Source of the DNA: Spirodela intermedia
Taxonomy: Eukaryota > Streptophyta > Magnoliopsida > Alismatales > Araceae
Direction: 5' to 3'
Assembly (NCBI GenBank): GCA_902729315.2
Contig: LR746264.1
Location: 7,471,878 to 7,535,877 of the forward strand
Length of the DNA: 64,000 bases
Shown here: positions 61,402 to 64,000 of the stretch, in pieces
How the letters are laid out: each line of letters opens with the position of its first letter
Numbering within the stretch: the first letter of the stretch is position 1
Position numbers and translations under genes: made by a program
The notes under the pieces: model-generated
What the model saw: only the letters and a program-made list of their open reading frames with translations
Told to the model about the DNA's origin: nothing
The model's database searches: none

Positions 61402-61725
61402 GAGAGGGAGAGAGAAGAGAAGGGCTGCGAGTCTCCTGTCGAATAAATGGCCAGTCTCCTCGTCTTATACCTAAAGGATGCTTACCTTCGTGGTAGTTTC
61501 GCAAGACCCAGCGGAAGACCGAGTGAGCTTCCCCATGCCGTTTCCTTGCTGAGCACTGCTCGCAGCGAACCAGCAAGAGACGAACGCCGATCTCTGTACA
61601 AAAAAGGTTACCCCTCTCTCCCTCTCTCATTTTGCAAACCGAGGGAAGCCCAGTCCTCTAAGAGAAAGCTAGGCTAAAAATCGAGCTTCGTAAAGCCCGA
61701 TCTGTCATGACAAATTTACGGCGCC

Positions 61726-61760
<35 letters not shown>

Positions 61761-61805
61761 AACAATTTGCTTAGACTCCAAGACTCTGCTGTCGGTGGAA
61801 GACAA
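61027..61805. repeat. Rearranged diverged inverted repeats
   Basis: Segment A (61027-61195) matches the reverse complement of 61470-61605, for example GGAAGCTCACTCG..CTTCCGCTG..TC.CGAAA..ACCACGAAGG. Segment B (about 61230-61400) matches the reverse complement of 61615-61805, for example CAGAGTCTTRG..AAATT.TCTCTCT and the GGGCTTTAC box. Both pairs are diverged (by eye about 75-80 percent), and each pair includes a GA/CT tract. The order A-B-A'-B' is not that of a simple palindrome. Confidence 0.6.
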
Positions 61806-61894
61806 CGAGTAATCAACGCGGAAAAGTAAAAAAGACGCGCGGCTTGGCCGTTCACTTCTCTCTTTATATCGATCGCATTCCAAGAAAGAAAGAA

Positions 61895-61952
61895 GAAGGT
61901 GGCCAGGAAGCAAAGAGGCCCCTTCGGCAATCGAAGCTTCTGACCACCTTCC
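61895..61952. repeat. Stem-loop upstream of the calmodulin-like gene
   Basis: Arms 61895-61911 (GAAGGTGGCCAGGAAGC) and 61936-61952 pair over about 15 of 16 positions, with one mismatch and one bulge, around a 24-base loop. It lies just downstream of the TATA-like TTTATATC. Confidence 0.5.
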
Positions 61953-62127
61953 GTGAAGAAGCATACATCTTGGAACGAACCTACATATTCAACCCCCCGT
62001 CTTCAATCCTTCCAAACCTAGACCCACAACGGTCGGTCCACCATCACTCTCTCCCCCTCCCTCTCTCTCTCTATCTCTCGCTCGCTCGCTCTCTTACTCT
62101 ATCGATCCTTGAAACCTGGGAGAAAAC

Positions 62128-62730
62128 ATGACGATGGTGATGGAGTCGTTTTTCCACAGCACGATCCATCTCCTCGTGGAGCTCCTCCGCTGCTACATGA
62201 AGTCGATGCGCGTCTTCTCAGTGAGCGTCGAGCAGGACGCAGCAGACCACGAGCACTCCGGCGGCGAGGAAGAAGAGCAAGGGAAAGCCGGCGACTTGGG
62301 GGCAGGAAAGTGCGAGTCTTGCCAGAAGAATCCTCACCGAGATCTCTCCGGCGACGAGGGCCGCGCCGTGATCATCGACGACGTGGAGACGGTCATGGGA
62401 AAGCTTGGCCTTGAGATCTCCGAGGAAGAGGGGGACGAGACGTGGGAAGAAGGGGAATGCAGCCGGTGCAGGCTGGTGAAGGCGGCCTCTCGTTTCCTGG
62501 AGGAGAAGGTGGCGAGCGATGAGGAGCTCCTGCGAGCCTTTTCCGTGTTCGACAGGAACGGCGACGGGTTCATCACCCCCGTCGAGCTGCGCAGCGTCAT
62601 GGTCGCGCTGGGTTTCACCAAGGGCAGGAGGCTGCAGGACTGCGAGTCGATGATCAGAGCTTACGATGAGGACGGCGACGGCAGGATCTGCCTATCGGAG
62701 TTCAAGGGCATGCTACAGTGTGCCGCTTAG
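62128..62730 (+). CDS. Calmodulin-like protein (CML), two C-terminal EF-hands
   Basis: Intronless, 200 residues. The N-terminus has a short hydrophobic/amphipathic helix (about 7-32). An acidic low-complexity region follows, then a C-terminal pair of complete EF-hands. Loop 1 is D142-R-N-G-D-G-F-I-T-P-V-E153 and loop 2 is D180-E-D-G-D-G-R-I-C-L-S-E191; both keep Asp at positions 1 and 5, Gly at 6 and Glu at 12, so calcium binding is expected. The arrangement recalls the CML45/46/47 group, though that assignment is tentative. Two CxxC pairs (C62/C65 and C111/C114) lie in the linker before the EF-hands. Likely a calcium sensor acting through partner proteins. ATG 62128 (MTMVMES) is the first start after the CT-rich leader; a second Met is at codon 3. 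Confidence 0.9.
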   Translation: MTMVMESFFHSTIHLLVELLRCYMKSMRVFSVSVEQDAADHEHSGGEEEEQGKAGDLGAGKCESCQKNPHRDLSGDEGRAVIIDDVETVMGKLGLEISEEEGDETWEEGECSRCRLVKAASRFLEEKVASDEELLRAFSVFDRNGDGFITPVELRSVMVALGFTKGRRLQDCESMIRAYDEDGDGRICLSEFKGMLQCAA

Positions 62731-63665
62731 CCGTTCACCGTTGACCTTTGCTCACGTTGAGAACGCGCAATGTGTCATCTTTTACCGTCTCCATAGGAAT
62801 TTTAAGGGCACTTTGCCTCGTTTGGCCGGCAAACGCAGTGGCCTCATTCCTCTGTTATTTTTAATGTTTAACCTTAGAAGCTATCAGGTGATAAGAAATT
62901 CGGCGGGGAGAGAGGAGAAGGGTTGACCCATAAGCCGACTTTGCGTGTCGGCATCCCACCGGAGAAATCTCGTTTATCCGCCTAAGGAATCCCTGCTCCA
63001 CACGGGGCTCGTCCCCCGTACGTTTCTCACCGGTTCCATTCACGTTTCGAGGACTGGGTTCGAGGAAACGTCTCTCTCTCTCTCTGAACCAGAGAGCAGC
63101 TTCCCAGTAGAGCGGTGCACGACTACGAAGAGGCTTCTCCCCGACTTCCACGCTGTCGCTCGTTTTTTTTACATCGTCTCTCCCTCCCTCTCTCTCTAAA
63201 TAATATTCAGGGTTATTTAGTATAGTTCACATGTGAATCACGAGATAACGCTAAATTTTTACTAGGTTCAAATGTCATTCTCATACCTGAACCAAAGTCC
63301 TCCGAATATGCGGTGGATAGAAACCTTCTCATGAGGCATTATGCTGATCTAATCACCATCTTCTTCGCTCGGAGGAAGAACTAGATGAACACAATGAAAA
63401 CATACATCCAGAGCTTCCTGATATTAGGGAACTTACAAGAACGCCTTCTGGAGCTCATCAACCAGTTAATCTGAGAAACCCTGGGCGGGTTAGAGGGGGC
63501 AAAAGCCTGTGAATGTTACGATAAAAAAGCTGGACAGATCAATTCAGCTTTAATTATTTTCGTGAAAAAAGTACCCACACAACTTATGATCTCCATAAGC
63601 CAGAGGTATTCGATGCTAATTATGATGATAGGCAGGGCAAACAGAGGAGGTCATTATCTCCGTTT
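62731..63665. other. Convergent intergenic region, CML / FHA gene
   Basis: 935 bp between convergent stop codons with short CT tracts near 63071-63085 and 63180-63196. No gene is supported; it should contain both 3' UTRs. Confidence 0.6.
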
Positions 63666-64000
63666 TTAACTAGCTGACGCAATCTGTGAAGCTTCAGTTT
63701 CCGCCTCGGTGTCAGAATCAGCAGCTTCTACCTCAATATTTTTCTCCTGAAGCTTAGAGACACGGAACATTGCCAAATGTGTATCACCTGAGAGGGGAAA
63801 AAAAAAAAATTCATGCCCAAAAGAGAAATATTCATTAACAGAGATCAATGGAACCCTAAATGAGTTTCAATTTAGCTATTATTCGATTTCATGAAACACA
63901 GAAACATACCAAATGTGATACGACTCCCAGGTGGAACTGGTGAGATTGCGCCGGGTCTGAGCCTTTTTTCATTGATGTATGTTCCATTTGTGCTGTCTAG
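63666..64000 (-). CDS. FHA-domain protein, last two exons (5' part outside window)
   Basis: Minus-strand exons >64000-63910 and 63787-63666. The visible residues encode the second half of a forkhead-associated (phospho-threonine binding) domain: DSTNGTYIN, KRLRPG, PPGSRITFG and GDTHLAMFRV. An acidic tail (EAADSDTEAETEAS) follows and ends at TAA 63666-63668. The splice phases agree (TTT G|GT). It resembles plant single-FHA proteins of the kind predicted to be plastid-targeted, but the N-terminus that would decide this is missing. Arg/Ser residues of the phosphopeptide pocket lie upstream of the window. Confidence 0.88.

Larger units (their letters stand above)
60713..62127. other. Region upstream of the calmodulin-like gene
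   Basis: 1.4 kb without a supported coding gene. It holds a 37-bp repeat of the 57857 element (60726-60763) and microsatellites at 60911-60943 (CT), 61366-61396 (GA) and 61726-61761 (GA). It also has a set of diverged inverted repeats (61027-61805), a hairpin (61895-61951), a candidate TATA (TTTATATC near 61863) and a CT-rich leader (about 62046-62100). Confidence 0.6.

Overview
The window is nuclear DNA of a flowering plant. The genes are intron-rich with GT/AG (and a few GC/AG) splice sites. The families are plant-specific or plant-typed: a cycling Dof factor, a WOX11/12-type homeobox protein, an ALA-type P4-ATPase and a plant glucosidase II beta ending in HDEL. Intergenic DNA carries many CT/GA microsatellites, and Ty3 and Ty1 retroelement relics are present. 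A non-grass monocot is my guess from the general look of the proteins; nothing here proves it. I see no bacterial-type operon, CRISPR array, rRNA or complete tRNA.

Layout, left to right: NUP214 (+, 5' end outside the window, one visible intron carrying an antisense 5-kb Ty3 chromovirus with matching 5-bp target duplications); ALKBH6 (+); a small multi-pass membrane protein of unknown function (+); an intronless RING-H2 ubiquitin ligase (+); glucosidase II beta subunit (-), convergent with the RING gene; a cycling Dof factor (+); a WOX11/12-like homeobox gene (-); an ALA1-like phospholipid flippase (-); an AT-rich block with a short inverted-repeat element and a badly decayed Ty1/copia element; a calmodulin-like protein (+) behind a microsatellite- and inverted-repeat-rich leader region; and the last two exons of an FHA-domain gene (-), cut by the right edge. 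Exon coordinates were chosen by hand so that splice sites, reading phase and family homology agree. In every gene modelled from its start codon the coding total is a multiple of three; the two edge-truncated genes (NUP214, FHA) also hold frame to their stop codons.

The genes do not form one pathway. Housekeeping functions (nuclear pore, AlkB-type dioxygenase, ER glycoprotein quality control, lipid flipping, ubiquitination) lie beside regulators (photoperiod Dof factor, root-founder homeobox gene, calcium sensor). I found no convincing new multi-gene system. The points worth a second look are local: a 123-codon upstream ORF ending one base before the Dof start codon; a tandem TGACGTCA repeat in the WOX promoter; a W-box/G-box cluster upstream of the flippase; GC splice donors in glucosidase II beta; rearranged inverted repeats upstream of the calmodulin-like gene; and a near-identical minisatellite encoding FG-region repeats in NUP214.
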